DNA of 47,369 nt from JACOTV01 sp964445135. Its GTDB lineage: Bacteria > Patescibacteriota > Microgenomatia > UBA1406 > GWC2-37-13. The notes beneath the pieces were generated by a model, which worked only from the letters and a program-made list of their open reading frames with translations, did no database searches and was not told where the DNA came from. The stretch covers positions 1 through 47,369 of the forward strand of contig CAYUJW010000003.1 in assembly GCA_964445135.1 (NCBI GenBank). The letters are read 5' to 3'. A program made the translations under genes and the position numbers. Positions 24,568-34,051 of the stretch are shown here, piece by piece; position 1 is the first letter of the stretch; every line of letters starts with the position of its first letter.

Positions 24568-24638
24568 GTAGTATTGATCCAAAATAGCAGCGGCGATTCG
24601 TCCACTTACCATTTACTAATTACTATTTACCAACTGCG

Positions 24639-25064
24639 TTACTTCATCCTCGCCTTGAGCAGTTTTTCGACTTCGCGATCATTAATTGCGTGATGTGGTC
24701 CGCGGTGACTGAGAAGGGCGCCTGAGAACGTTTTGGGAATGTGCATAAGCTCATGAACCAATGTTTTCATTTGCTCTCGTTCTGAGAGTTTTTTAAACAT
24801 GCGATCGTTTACTTCGATTATGTAGTGTGGAGTGAGGCCAAGCACATCCTGGAATAACTTCGCCATTCCCCAAATACGTGCATATGCCCTCGTTTTTGCA
24901 TCATAACTTCTGATGCAATGGACGTGATCTTTGACGATGTAATTCATCTCAAGAATGTCAATGAGCGCATCAACTTGTTGTTTTATCTCGGGTGCTGGAT
25001 CGTATTTCATAAGTAGTGTGTTGTTCGCTCGGGCAGGGTCAATCCGAGCCTGAATCATTGTCAA
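24639..25064 (-). CDS. Small putative zinc metallopeptidase (HExxH)
   Basis: A 141-residue protein. The metal site VHELMHIP (H104, E105, H108) is followed by SHRGPHHAINDREVEKLL, where one of H120, H124 or H125 may be the third ligand. The N-terminal half is an alpha/beta region including DHVHCIRSYD. The layout resembles the small phage-type putative metallopeptidases seen in archaea and CPR. It has no signal peptide, so it should be cytoplasmic. Substrate is unknown. Not obviously in an operon. Confidence 0.75.
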   Translation of the reverse strand: MTMIQARIDPARANNTLLMKYDPAPEIKQQVDALIDILEMNYIVKDHVHCIRSYDAKTRAYARIWGMAKLFQDVLGLTPHYIIEVNDRMFKKLSEREQMKTLVHELMHIPKTFSGALLSHRGPHHAINDREVEKLLKARMK

Positions 25065-25168
25065 TTTCTCGCGTGCGTTAAGTGTAGCAGACTAGCAGGG
25101 TGCAGCGGAGGGGAATAGCTTTGAATGATGTGCTGGAATGTGATAGTTTGTAACTAGATAATCTTCAC

Positions 25169-27961
25169 ATGAAAAAACATACTTCACTATTTATCGTATT
25201 AGCGTGGTTGTTTTTATCATGGGGTGCTGCGGTGCAGGCAGCGGGATTTTCGCAGGCGTATGTTCGTTTGGATAGATTGCAAAATTCACAGCAAACGACG
25301 ACATTAATCTGTGTAAAACCTACAACGAACGCAATAGAGTCGCAGGTTGAAGTGCAATTCCCCATTTCATTTGCCGTATCTTCATCGATTGCAAACTGGG
25401 CCACTTCAACAAGCGAGCTTCCTCAAGGAGCCGCTGCATGGCCAGGTATCGGCGCTGCACAGTCAGTAAGTGGTACAAGCGTTATATTTCCAAGTGCCAA
25501 CTTAACAGTCGCACAACTCTATTGTTTTCGCACATCAAACCAAGCGTCACTGAAAACCCCCATGACTGTTGGGACATATGATGGGCTCATACAGACCAAA
25601 ACAAGCGCATCAACAATAATTGACGCCACAAAATATGCCCTCACAACGACGGCATCTGATCAAATGTCTGTGTCAGCTAACGTAAGCGGAAGTGCGAATA
25701 ATTTGGTCGCATTTCTTACTCGAAATAACGCAAAAGAACGCTATCGACAAGAAGAAACTTTACTACATACATTTTCATATGGACATTCGTATCCTGCAAG
25801 CTCGGCCATTGAGCTTGAAGCAGAATGGTCAAAAGGCACAATTGATGGAGATTCTACGCCAACAATAAACGTTCTATCATATGTTTCTGGGAGCGCTACA
25901 AATGCGTATGGTGGTGTGGTTCCAGTGATCGATGTTCAGCAGCGCACTATTCGATGGATTATTCCTGCCGTTCCAACCGGATATAATGGAACCGTACAGT
26001 TTGCGCTTCGCACAACAAGCAGTATTGCTGACAATAAAAAAGTCAATTTTCACGTCAAAGCGCGAGCGATTGGACTTGGTACGCAGTCTCCCGATAGCAC
26101 TATTACGAATAGCTATAAATTTAAAGAAATTGTGCAGCAAAGTAGTGTGGTACCAACCGCACCATTGACTGATGTTCCCACCCAAGTTCCAATAACTATC
26201 GCGCCAAGCGAGGTGCAAAAACTGATTAAAAATGTGTCGATTACTTCAGTTGCTTCCCGAAGCGCAACGGTGACAATCGAAACAACATTGCCGACTATTT
26301 TGAAGCTCGATTATGCTACAAACCCAGATGTTGAGGATGCTCGTTTTGTAAATCAACAAACATATACCTACTTCCATCGCGTTCAACTGAAAGAATTACG
26401 CCCGTATACTGAGTACTATTTTTCGTTTGTTTCTCGTGCGCAAAGTGGGCAACGTGTGGAGTCTGACGTCTACCTTCTTAAGACCGCAAAGACAGGTACG
26501 TCCGCAACCATAAATGAGCAAAGCATCATTCTTACCAGTTCAAACATCATGCTTCACAATGCGAGTGTAGAATCGGAAGAAGACTCAAAAGATGGAATTG
26601 GCGATGAATCAAACCTCGCAGCTCCTAAACAAGCTGAAGATCATGTGGTTGTCATACCTGAGAAAAAGCCTCTTGAACTCTATTTTAAAGCGCAAAAAGG
26701 TGCGAAAATCGTGCGTGCCACATTATTTTTCCGATTAAAAAATGTGCTTGGTGCGTCGACGTTTGTAAATTCAGAGGGAGTTATCGAGCAGAATGTTGAT
26801 ATTGTCGAAAATGCGTCGGGTGAATTTGTTGGTCGCTTTAGTACAAATTATGCGCCAGGTCTGTACGAATTATTTGTGCGTGTGTTTGATGATCGGGGGA
26901 ATGTAACAGAGCAGCAGTTGCTCAATTTAAAAATATCCCCCCAAATGAGACTGGTGCAAAAAGGGGGAAATGTTGGGATTGAGCAAGGGCGGGTATTTCT
27001 ATCATCCTATGACGTTGGAACTCGTATATACAATCCTATTGCAACAACCGCATATGAATTTGGTAATCCTATCTATTCTGATTTTGAGGGCATTGTTGAT
27101 ATTGCGCTCCCATCAGGTAAATATTTAGCCAATATATCAGCGACAGGATACAAATCTCGGGATTTGTATTTTGAAATTGGGTCAAGCGAAAACCAAAATT
27201 ATCCAACAATCGAACTCAACAAAGAGCCGTTCAACATAATAACAAGTGTGATCAAGCGAACGTCAATATTGGAGAAGCTCGCTTCAAGCATTGTGATATT
27301 CTCGCAAAACGAACTACATTCAAATAAGTTATATGAGCTCAATGCCATAATGATTGTGATCATGTTTGTGGTGGTTACGTGGTTTGCATTTAGCGCACGC
27401 ATACGCATTCCCTGGCACTCGCTGTATCAGCATGTAGGGCATCGAATGTTGACTTCAGGTGGGAATAAGTCAGACAGAGCGCCGCTTATTGGTCATGTCA
27501 TAAATGCGCACGCCAATACGCCAGTTTCTAGCGCAGACATATTTCTCATTGACAAAAAAACCGCGAAAATAATTGACCATACAGCATCAAAAAAAGATGG
27601 CGCATTTGCGTTCACATATAATCGAAATAGAGATTATATAGTGGAGGTTGCTGCGCTTGGATTTGAGCCAGTTGGCTATGTGCTTTCTGACTTGCTAGAG
27701 GCAGGAGTGGGCGATATTCGACTAAGCGTTATGCAAAACGCAAAACATGTGATGATGAAGAGTCGAATAAAGACCGCGGTTGTTGGAGTAGTTGGGTTGA
27801 GTTTTGAAGCATTCTTGCTTGTCTCCATTATCGGTGAGTTGCTGCTTGGGCTCGCGTTTGGGTGGGTTGGGATTGCTCCGCTTTTGGCGATCTCGGTTCT
27901 GAATTTGCTTCTATGGGTCCATCATCTTTCCTATAAAAACCACATGCGCCAGCTCTGCTAG
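25169..27961 (+). CDS. Large surface protein with C-terminal membrane helices and carboxypeptidase-regulatory-like domains
   Basis: A 930-residue protein. After a signal peptide (about 1-24) comes an N-terminal domain (about 25-175) beginning AYVRLDRLQ and containing LYCFRTS, homologous to the protein at 28065-29117. Fibronectin-III-like sandwiches follow (about 350-445), then Ig-like (about 510-620) and carboxypeptidase-regulatory-like strands (about 630-705). One membrane helix lies near 724-745, a second regulatory-like domain (about 770-850) follows, then two helices near 868-925. If the N terminus is outside, the second regulatory-like domain would be cytoplasmic. GATAAT ends six bases before the ATG. 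Likely an envelope adhesin or scaffold; function is inferred. Confidence 0.85.
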   Translation: MKKHTSLFIVLAWLFLSWGAAVQAAGFSQAYVRLDRLQNSQQTTTLICVKPTTNAIESQVEVQFPISFAVSSSIANWATSTSELPQGAAAWPGIGAAQSVSGTSVIFPSANLTVAQLYCFRTSNQASLKTPMTVGTYDGLIQTKTSASTIIDATKYALTTTASDQMSVSANVSGSANNLVAFLTRNNAKERYRQEETLLHTFSYGHSYPASSAIELEAEWSKGTIDGDSTPTINVLSYVSGSATNAYGGVVPVIDVQQRTIRWIIPAVPTGYNGTVQFALRTTSSIADNKKVNFHVKARAIGLGTQSPDSTITNSYKFKEIVQQSSVVPTAPLTDVPTQVPITIAPSEVQKLIKNVSITSVASRSATVTIETTLPTILKLDYATNPDVEDARFVNQQTYTYFHRVQLKELRPYTEYYFSFVSRAQSGQRVESDVYLLKTAKTGTSATINEQSIILTSSNIMLHNASVESEEDSKDGIGDESNLAAPKQAEDHVVVIPEKKPLELYFKAQKGAKIVRATLFFRLKNVLGASTFVNSEGVIEQNVDIVENASGEFVGRFSTNYAPGLYELFVRVFDDRGNVTEQQLLNLKISPQMRLVQKGGNVGIEQGRVFLSSYDVGTRIYNPIATTAYEFGNPIYSDFEGIVDIALPSGKYLANISATGYKSRDLYFEIGSSENQNYPTIELNKEPFNIITSVIKRTSILEKLASSIVIFSQNELHSNKLYELNAIMIVIMFVVVTWFAFSARIRIPWHSLYQHVGHRMLTSGGNKSDRAPLIGHVINAHANTPVSSADIFLIDKKTAKIIDHTASKKDGAFAFTYNRNRDYIVEVAALGFEPVGYVLSDLLEAGVGDIRLSVMQNAKHVMMKSRIKTAVVGVVGLSFEAFLLVSIIGELLLGLAFGWVGIAPLLAISVLNLLLWVHHLSYKNHMRQLC

Positions 27962-27979
27962 TAAAGTCAATTGCCTAAT

Positions 27980-28003
27980 CCTCAATTCATATTGAAGGTT
28001 TTT
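27980..28003 (+). terminator. Weak terminator-like hairpin after the 930-residue protein gene
   Basis: CCTCAAT and ATTGAAGG form an imperfect stem followed by TTTTT. The stem is weak. Confidence 0.35.
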
Positions 28004-28064
28004 ATGCAAGAAAATATACGATTATTGTTTGTTTTAAAACGTATTTTTCGCGTAGGAAGTGTGA

Positions 28065-29117
28065 TCAAAATCGGCCTGCAGAAACGACTGTTAGAGTATC
28101 TGCGTAGTCACTTGCCGCATCTTGCACAGCCGTAATCTTGGCCCGTGCAGTAAGAGTGAGCACATCACCATCAGTTGTGCCGTTTCCGGACGCGATTGGT
28201 GTAAGGGTAGTGCACGGTGATCCGCCTGATGTGGAGTTTGATCCAGCATATTCTGCGCCAAATCCAGATGCCTGAGAAACTGTGCCATCTCCAGTTCCTG
28301 AATCTGTGGTGACGTCTACATCGACGACGTATCCTGTGGCAGATGCGAGGTCAACGGGAGTGTTATTGGCACAAGTGTCAGGTGCTGCGATGCTGGCCGA
28401 GGCATTGGTTGATGAAAGTGCACCAACCGTTGAATTGCCGTTGGCTCCACGAATCCATGCGATCCAACCAGCTGCTGCGTTGGTCGCAATCGTGACTGTA
28501 CGCGCTGTCGAGCTGGTGACTGACGATGAGGATAGTGTTCCAAGGGGCATACTGGTTCCACTGAGGGTCATCGAGTAGGTAAGTGGAACGGTTGCGGTAA
28601 CTGAGATCTGATCATCTGCGATGACTGACACCGCATAATTGCTGGTGTCAATTGCTACTGGACCTGAAGTTTGTGAGGTGATTGAGCCACTTTTGTCATT
28701 GCCTGCAGTTGAGTTGGTGAGTGTCGTTACGCCTGTCCATCGGAAACAATACAGCGTACTTGTTGAAGTCAGGTCACTGCTTGGAAAGGTGACGTCTTGT
28801 CCACTTGCGGCCGAAGCAGTTGTGATGCCTGGCCAGGCAGACGATCCCGAGGGAATGTCTGTGGTAGATACAGTCCAATTTGAGGCAGTCGAGCTTACGG
28901 TAAATCCAGTGGGGAAGGTGACTTTCACAGATGCTTCGGTTCCTGTCGTAATAGAAGAGGGGGTCTTGGCGCAGACTAAGCCTGTTGTGGCGGTTGAGGC
29001 CTTCATGCGGTCCAAGCGAACATATGCTTCTTGAAATGCGGCAGCGTGTGCTTGGCTAGGTACAAGAAGAATGACAAAAAAAATGGCAAGTAGAATTAGC
29101 GAGCGATATAACTTCAT
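28065..29117 (-). CDS. Secreted surface protein with AYVRLDR N-domain and DYADT C-domain
   Basis: A 350-residue protein with a signal peptide (about 1-25, ending AHAA). The N-terminal domain (about 26-175) matches that of the neighbouring 930-residue protein (AYVRLDR, AWPGI, LYCFRW, DQISVTA). The C-terminal domain (about 190-350) matches the end of the protein at 31823-32926 (ATNAAAGWIAWIRGANG, closing with SDYADTLTVVSAGRF). It is thus built from one half of each neighbour. The start is the ATG of MKLYRSLILL; the longer frame is not signal-like. No sorting motif or membrane anchor is visible, so it may bind other wall components non-covalently. Confidence 0.82.
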   Translation of the reverse strand: MKLYRSLILLAIFFVILLVPSQAHAAAFQEAYVRLDRMKASTATTGLVCAKTPSSITTGTEASVKVTFPTGFTVSSTASNWTVSTTDIPSGSSAWPGITTASAASGQDVTFPSSDLTSTSTLYCFRWTGVTTLTNSTAGNDKSGSITSQTSGPVAIDTSNYAVSVIADDQISVTATVPLTYSMTLSGTSMPLGTLSSSSVTSSTARTVTIATNAAAGWIAWIRGANGNSTVGALSSTNASASIAAPDTCANNTPVDLASATGYVVDVDVTTDSGTGDGTVSQASGFGAEYAGSNSTSGGSPCTTLTPIASGNGTTDGDVLTLTARAKITAVQDAASDYADTLTVVSAGRF

Positions 29118-29220
29118 ATGTACATAATTTGTACACGAATATTTTGGCCATAGCAAGAGAATAATGACATTTAATTTCATGAATAAATGCGCTAGAATGG
29201 AGTGGCATACTCTCAAATAT

Positions 29221-30264
29221 ATGAAACACATACGTTCCACAATCACCCTATTATTAGCAGTCTGCTTGTTGTTCTCATCATCTGTCGGCGCCCAATCAGT
29301 TGCAGATTCCGGAGCATCGATTAATCTCACTGTGTCGCCAACGTTTGTCAATTTGGTTGCAGACCCAGGTGAGAAGGTATCAACTCAATTTGCGATAACA
29401 AATAATAATTCATTTACAGAGTCATACCGACTCTCATTGGTCAAATACGAACTGACTGATGGTGGAAATAGTCTGTCAATTGTGGACGTTGCAGCAAAAG
29501 ATCCGGTCGCAAAGTGGATAACATTTCCTGAGTCTGCCGTTGCCGTCAGCGCAAACCAAACTAAAACAATCAAATTGACGGTCCAGCCAGACAAAGATGC
29601 AACGCTTGGATATTATTATGGAATCTTGATTGAGCGCGATAAGGAAGCTCTTCCTAAAGATCAAACAGCAGTCGCTGCTGCCTCGGTGTTTTCTGTGATA
29701 CTAGAGATCAACACTCCCGATGCCCATCGTGAGCTCAATTTTGTTGATTTTTCAACTGACAAACTCATATATGAGCATCTCCCAACGACATTTAATGTGA
29801 CCGTCAAGAATACGGGGAATATCCACGTCGTCCCGGTGGGTAATGTATTTATAGATCAGGGAAAGTCTAAAGATTTGGCGTTGCTCAGTGTGAATCCGGG
29901 TCGTGGAAATGTGCTTCCACAATCATCGCGCACCTTTACGACACAGTGGGACGATGGGTTTATTGTGAGAAGTGCAAAGATGGAAAATGGCAATGTTGTT
30001 TTGGATGAAAAAAACAATCCCGTCATGACGACAACATATAACTTTGAAAAATTTCATAAATTTCGTATTGGCAAATATACCGCACACCTCTTGCTGATAT
30101 ACGACAATGGTCAGCGGGATATTCCAATCGAAGCACGCCTATCTTTTTGGGTCATTCCTTGGAAGATGATTGGAGCTGCCACAATTATCGTGCTATTTGT
30201 ACTTCTTGGGCTTCGGTCAGTTGTCATGGGAATTATGGGGAGTAGTGCAAAAAGAGGGAAGTAA
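29221..30264 (+). CDS. Surface protein with Ig-like (DUF916-like) domain and C-terminal membrane helix
   Basis: A 347-residue protein with a signal peptide (about 1-24, ending VGAQS), an Ig-like region starting INLTVSPTFVNLVADPGEK, a second sandwich starting about 175 (FNVTVKNTGNIHVVPVGNVF) and a membrane helix (about 314-335) with a short basic tail. The pattern (two sandwiches, then one C-terminal helix) is that of DUF916/DUF3324-type anchors that accompany WxL surface proteins in Gram-positive bacteria. The next gene has the same layout and the two are probably related. Start chosen at MKHIRSTITLL. Confidence 0.75.
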   Translation: MKHIRSTITLLLAVCLLFSSSVGAQSVADSGASINLTVSPTFVNLVADPGEKVSTQFAITNNNSFTESYRLSLVKYELTDGGNSLSIVDVAAKDPVAKWITFPESAVAVSANQTKTIKLTVQPDKDATLGYYYGILIERDKEALPKDQTAVAAASVFSVILEINTPDAHRELNFVDFSTDKLIYEHLPTTFNVTVKNTGNIHVVPVGNVFIDQGKSKDLALLSVNPGRGNVLPQSSRTFTTQWDDGFIVRSAKMENGNVVLDEKNNPVMTTTYNFEKFHKFRIGKYTAHLLLIYDNGQRDIPIEARLSFWVIPWKMIGAATIIVLFVLLGLRSVVMGIMGSSAKRGK

Positions 30265-30323
30265 CATACCTCCAATGTATGGTGTTTGCGGCCAGACTAT
30301 GGAGTCTGTACAATCAGTATGTT

Positions 30324-31241
30324 ATGAAATACGCAAGAATCTACTCCTTTCTGTTGTGGTGCATCATAATGTGTGCGCAAGCGGCGCCAGTCTATGCACA
30401 AGATGGTGCAATTTCAGTTTCTCCTGCTTCTGCAGAATTGAGAATGAGTTCGCAAAGTAAGCCCCAGTCGGTGAGTTTTGCCTACACAAATAATAGTCAA
30501 CAGTTGGTGCAGCTTCAGATTGAAGTAGTTGATTTTAACCATACAAAAGGAGGTTCATTGCGCCTTGATGGTCAAGAGTCTGGATCATTTTCATATTCGC
30601 TTGCATCATTTCTTTCTCCGGATGCATCGACACTTGTTATAAAACCAGGTGAAAAAAAGACGCTGCGCGTGGCAGTGCGGGATCGAGAGAGTTTGAGTCC
30701 AGGCGGTCATTATGCGGCAGTAATTGCACGAATGCAGTCAAACGGTCCCAATCGGGCAAATGCCAAAGTCGAACCATCACTTTCAACAATGGTGTTAGTG
30801 CATAAAACCGGTGGAGAACGATTCAATCTTTCACTATCTGATTCTACTTGGCCAAATAATTCAATTGAATTCAGCTTCCCGCGCACGTTTCAGCTAACTT
30901 TTTTAAATGAAGGAAACGTGCATCTTGTACCCTATGCTGCAATTGTGGTGAGAGATATGTTTGGGCGAGTCACACATCGCGGGGCAGTCAATGAGTCATC
31001 ACTTCGTGTATTTCCAGAAAGTAGGCGTTATATTCCTGCATCGATGCATAGTGTTCTGTGGTCATTGCCAGTTGGCATCAACACGCTGAGTGTGAATGGA
31101 AATGACTCGCTACACAAAACAACCTTTTCGCATTCTGCGTCATTTGTATACATTGAGCCCTGGTTCATATTACTTGTTATCTGTTTGGTTCAAGCTGCAC
31201 TATGGAGTCACAACATGCGAAGAAAAAACCGCAGAAAATAA
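30324..31241 (+). CDS. Surface protein with Ig-like (DUF916-like) domains and C-terminal membrane helix, second copy
   Basis: A 305-residue protein with a signal peptide (about 1-25, ending VYAQ), a first sandwich starting ISVSPASAELRMSSQ and containing VIKPGEKKTLRVAV and GGHYAAVIARM, a second sandwich with FLNEGNVHLVPYAAIVV, and a C-terminal helix (about 275-293) with basic tail RRKNRRK. It parallels the preceding gene (compare NTGNIHVVPVG with NEGNVHLVPYA). TACAAT ends nine bases before the ATG. It overlaps the next gene by 40 bases. Confidence 0.75.
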   Translation: MKYARIYSFLLWCIIMCAQAAPVYAQDGAISVSPASAELRMSSQSKPQSVSFAYTNNSQQLVQLQIEVVDFNHTKGGSLRLDGQESGSFSYSLASFLSPDASTLVIKPGEKKTLRVAVRDRESLSPGGHYAAVIARMQSNGPNRANAKVEPSLSTMVLVHKTGGERFNLSLSDSTWPNNSIEFSFPRTFQLTFLNEGNVHLVPYAAIVVRDMFGRVTHRGAVNESSLRVFPESRRYIPASMHSVLWSLPVGINTLSVNGNDSLHKTTFSHSASFVYIEPWFILLVICLVQAALWSHNMRRKNRRK

Positions 31242-31819
31242 TACTTACACTTGGGATTGGCGTGCTAGTCGTCATATTGATTTGGTTTTTTGCCAAACGC
31301 TCATCGCGTGCAGATGGAGCATCGTCTACTCTTTCTACACGTTCTCAAGAATTTCTCGCAACTCAGAAAGCCAGTGAATCATCACAATTAAGGTATGCAA
31401 ATTTTCAAGGTGACCCATCGTCTGTGGGAGGGCGAAAAAATATTGGAACGTGTCTCAGTGTTGATGTTCCTGCTCATGTTTCAATGACTAAAAATCGCGC
31501 AGAGTGCGCTGAACATTTTTTTCTAGAAGACCCGAAGGCAAATCTTGTTGTTGCCGCGCGCAACGTATCATATGCCAGCGTACTTGATGATTCGGGTGTT
31601 GCAATGAGACAAAAAGAGTCAAAATTATACGTTGAGTCATCACACACATCTGCAGTTGGGCAATTTACCGTTTTTAAAGCAAACGACAAATCGCGCTACG
31701 AATCCAGTGCGTTCGGACTTGTCAGTGGTCAACTCATTTCGGTAAGTATCACCGCAAATACAAATCAAGATCTTGATGCTTTGCTGCAGCATGTATTGGA
31801 TTCAATTACACTGTTATAA
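31202..31819 (+). CDS. Small membrane-anchored protein of unknown function in the surface operon
   Basis: A 205-residue protein with a basic N terminus, one membrane helix (about 11-30) and an extracellular part of about 170 residues containing two Cys (in GTCLSV and AECAEHFF) that may form a disulfide. The C-terminal part (TANTNQDLDALLQHVLDSITL) looks like the end of a PsbP-like fold, as in the protein at 45547-46185. It overlaps the upstream gene by 40 bases and lies three bases before the next, so it is in the same operon. I do not recognise a family. Confidence 0.65.
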   Translation: MESQHAKKKPQKIILTLGIGVLVVILIWFFAKRSSRADGASSTLSTRSQEFLATQKASESSQLRYANFQGDPSSVGGRKNIGTCLSVDVPAHVSMTKNRAECAEHFFLEDPKANLVVAARNVSYASVLDDSGVAMRQKESKLYVESSHTSAVGQFTVFKANDKSRYESSAFGLVSGQLISVSITANTNQDLDALLQHVLDSITLL

Positions 31820-31822
31820 GTC

Positions 31823-32926
31823 ATGACACCTAAACAACTCTCAAATCCATGGATCGTTATGCTCATTATTTGGGCATTGGTAAACGGTTTAGTACCACAT
31901 GTGTTTGCTCAATCATCCGGTAGCTATCGACTCAAAAATTATGAATTTGGCGGTGGAGGAGAGAAGGATCTAAGCTCGCCAAGTTACCAGCTCATGGGAA
32001 TTGTTGGGGAAGTGGCGGGCGAGCAAACATCTGGGCAATATGGAGTCAATGCTGGTCTTGCATGGGTAAATCAAGCAAATGTTCCCGGTGCCCCAACCGT
32101 CGTGAATACGGGCAATTGGTACAACAAGTTGCAGATGACGATCAATAAATGGTCAGGTGATCCAAGTGACACAACGTATACGGTGATGGCAAGTACGGAT
32201 AATTTTGTAAGCGACATACGCTATGTCCAAAGTGATCAAACCCTCTCTGCTGTGCTTGGTGCAGAGGATGTGCAGACATATTCTGCCTGGGGTGGCGCAT
32301 CGGGGATCATGGTAATTGGGCTGGATCCCACTACAACGTATGCATTTCGAGTGAAGTCGACAAGCGGGGCATATACTGATTCTAGGTGGAGCGCGAACGC
32401 CTCGGTTGCCACCTCGGATCTTGAGTTGTCATTTGATATTGATGTTGGGGGCGTATCTGACCCTGGCGAAACCTCAGCGCCCTATGCTGTTGCGTTTGGA
32501 TCATTGACCCCAGGCACGGTGACTACCGCCACAGACCATATATGGATGGACGTATCAACTAACGCAGAAGCAGGCGCATCTGTGTATGTGCATGATCAAA
32601 ATGCAGGCTTAAAAAGCAGCTCCTTGAACTACACTGTGCCCGCGGTAAGCAATAATCTCACATCAGTGAGTGAAGGGTTTGGACTTCAGAATGTATCAAA
32701 AGCCCAGTTGTCTGGTGGACCGCTGGAATATGCTTCGCCCTTTGATGGGACTTCCAACTCAGTTGGTGCAGTTTCAACGACAATACGTGAGATATTTCAT
32801 ACCAATAGCTCATCGATTGACCAAGGGCGCGGAGCTGTTGCTTTGAAGGCAAAAGTATCGGCAGTTACACCTGGATCAAATGATTATGCAGATACCATTG
32901 TAATGATCGTTTCCGCTTCATTTTAG
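31823..32926 (+). CDS. Secreted surface protein with fibronectin-III-like and DYADT C-terminal domain
   Basis: A 367-residue protein with a signal peptide (about 1-29, ending VFAQS), a Gly-rich region (NYEFGGGGEKDLSSPSYQL) typical of surface proteins ahead of a sandwich, a fibronectin-III-like domain (about 90-200, starting PGAPTVV) and a C-terminal domain (about 205-367) homologous to that of the protein at 28065-29117 (STNAEAGASVYVHD, closing with NDYADTIVMIVSASF). It is the last gene of the operon starting at 29221. Lack of a membrane segment suggests it is held by partners such as the two Ig-like anchors upstream. Confidence 0.78.
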   Translation: MTPKQLSNPWIVMLIIWALVNGLVPHVFAQSSGSYRLKNYEFGGGGEKDLSSPSYQLMGIVGEVAGEQTSGQYGVNAGLAWVNQANVPGAPTVVNTGNWYNKLQMTINKWSGDPSDTTYTVMASTDNFVSDIRYVQSDQTLSAVLGAEDVQTYSAWGGASGIMVIGLDPTTTYAFRVKSTSGAYTDSRWSANASVATSDLELSFDIDVGGVSDPGETSAPYAVAFGSLTPGTVTTATDHIWMDVSTNAEAGASVYVHDQNAGLKSSSLNYTVPAVSNNLTSVSEGFGLQNVSKAQLSGGPLEYASPFDGTSNSVGAVSTTIREIFHTNSSSIDQGRGAVALKAKVSAVTPGSNDYADTIVMIVSASF

Positions 32927-32928
32927 GC

Positions 32929-33873
32929 TCACTTTCTAATATAGAAGGTTGATCTTCCACCGCCAATCTGAATTATGAGATCGCGATGTGCGAGGTTGCT
33001 CAAATCACGTGCTGCTGTGATTGCTGACACTTTGTAGAGTTTTTGTACGTCGCGATTGGTTATTTTAGCGCCGGGCTTGTCAATTGAGGCAAGAATACTT
33101 TGTTGACGGTGATTGAGAGTAAAAAATGCCTGAGTGTTCATGAGCTCAGGATCGTTGTTGAGGATCTGCTTAATTCGTTTGATAAGTTGAACTTCTGTGG
33201 CCTCTGCCACAAACTCAAGCCATGCTGTTGCATTTGAATCGCGAACTGATTGAAGAATTGCGCTATGGTGTCGATCCTTATGTTTAACAAAGTATTCCTC
33301 AAGCGTGATAAATCGACGAAAATCATATCCATATTTGTACAGAAAAAGCAGTGGAATAAGATACTGCATAGGTAGCGAATGACCAAGCAGTTGATTCGCC
33401 TGCACAAAACATGTGGCAAGCGCAGACTGAATGATTGGATTGTCTGGGCTTGTTTGTAGGTAGCTCATATTTGTTTGAATTACGGAGTCATCATAGCCCT
33501 TTTTTACTTTTTGGCCTGTCACGATTTCATTTAACCTAATTAAATCTTTTGCTTTGACCGGCTCTGGATTAGCAAGCCAATGCTGAAGAATATGATGATA
33601 TCCGTTTTTGTAGCGGATCACTTCAGCTTGCTCTGTGGTTGGTTTGATAGCTTCGCTCATTCTGAGTGTATGCTCGATAAAATTACGCTCAGCAGGTATT
33701 CCGCCGAGCTCAAATGCATATTGAACACGATCGATCAATGTGGCCCAACGGATAGCAGACTTGTTGCTTAAGCTGAGTGGCAGCATATGTAGACGAATAC
33801 GCAAGTCCTCGATAGTGCGAATTTTTTCGACAAGATAGGGTGTTTTTGTATAAGACAAGCGAGTGAGTGGCAT
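32929..33873 (-). CDS. Fic-fold protein lacking the catalytic motif, with C-terminal winged helix
   Basis: A 314-residue protein. The N-terminal part, LNEIVTG, and the later LLFLYKYGYDFRRFITLEEYFVKHKDRHHSAI follow Fic-domain proteins in order (the usual form ends GY...LExY...R..YY.AL). The catalytic loop that should read HPFxDGNGRxGR is replaced by QLLGHSLPMQYL, so AMP transfer is not expected. The C-terminal 70 residues (about 245-312) form a winged helix (KITNRDVQKLYKVSAITAARDLSNL). A DNA-binding regulator derived from a Fic enzyme is the simplest reading. It is divergent from the giant surface gene, with palindromes in between. Confidence 0.75.
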   Translation of the reverse strand: MPLTRLSYTKTPYLVEKIRTIEDLRIRLHMLPLSLSNKSAIRWATLIDRVQYAFELGGIPAERNFIEHTLRMSEAIKPTTEQAEVIRYKNGYHHILQHWLANPEPVKAKDLIRLNEIVTGQKVKKGYDDSVIQTNMSYLQTSPDNPIIQSALATCFVQANQLLGHSLPMQYLIPLLFLYKYGYDFRRFITLEEYFVKHKDRHHSAILQSVRDSNATAWLEFVAEATEVQLIKRIKQILNNDPELMNTQAFFTLNHRQQSILASIDKPGAKITNRDVQKLYKVSAITAARDLSNLAHRDLIIQIGGGRSTFYIRK

Positions 33874-33880
33874 TGAATAA

Positions 33881-33967
33881 TCATTTCATAATCGTATCAA
33901 TATGTCAACGGGATGGAGTTTTTGAGGTCAAATCAAATTTGACCGTAAATGATGTGATTATGAAATG
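33881..33967. promoter_or_regulatory. Inverted repeat arms and perfect palindrome (candidate operator)
   Basis: An exact 8-base inverted repeat GGTCAAAT-caa-ATTTGACC lies at 33926-33944. It is enclosed by 13-base arms (TCATTTCATAATC at 33881-33893 and its complement GATTATGAAATGA at 33955-33967). The site is between the Fic-fold/winged-helix gene and the promoter of the giant gene. Confidence 0.6.
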
Positions 33968-33991
33968 AATAATTACCGCACAAACTGACCC

Positions 33992-34020
33992 TTGACAGCC
34001 TCAAATTTGGGCACTACTAT
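33992..34020 (+). promoter_or_regulatory. Strong sigma-70-type promoter of the giant surface protein gene
   Basis: TTGACA (33992-33997), a 17-base spacer and TACTAT (34015-34020). The leader of about 25-35 bases contains AAGGGGGG, a ribosome site about 10 bases before a TTG and 19 before the ATG at 34061. Confidence 0.75.
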
Positions 34021-34051
34021 CTAAAGTACGATTAAGGGGGGACATAATTTT

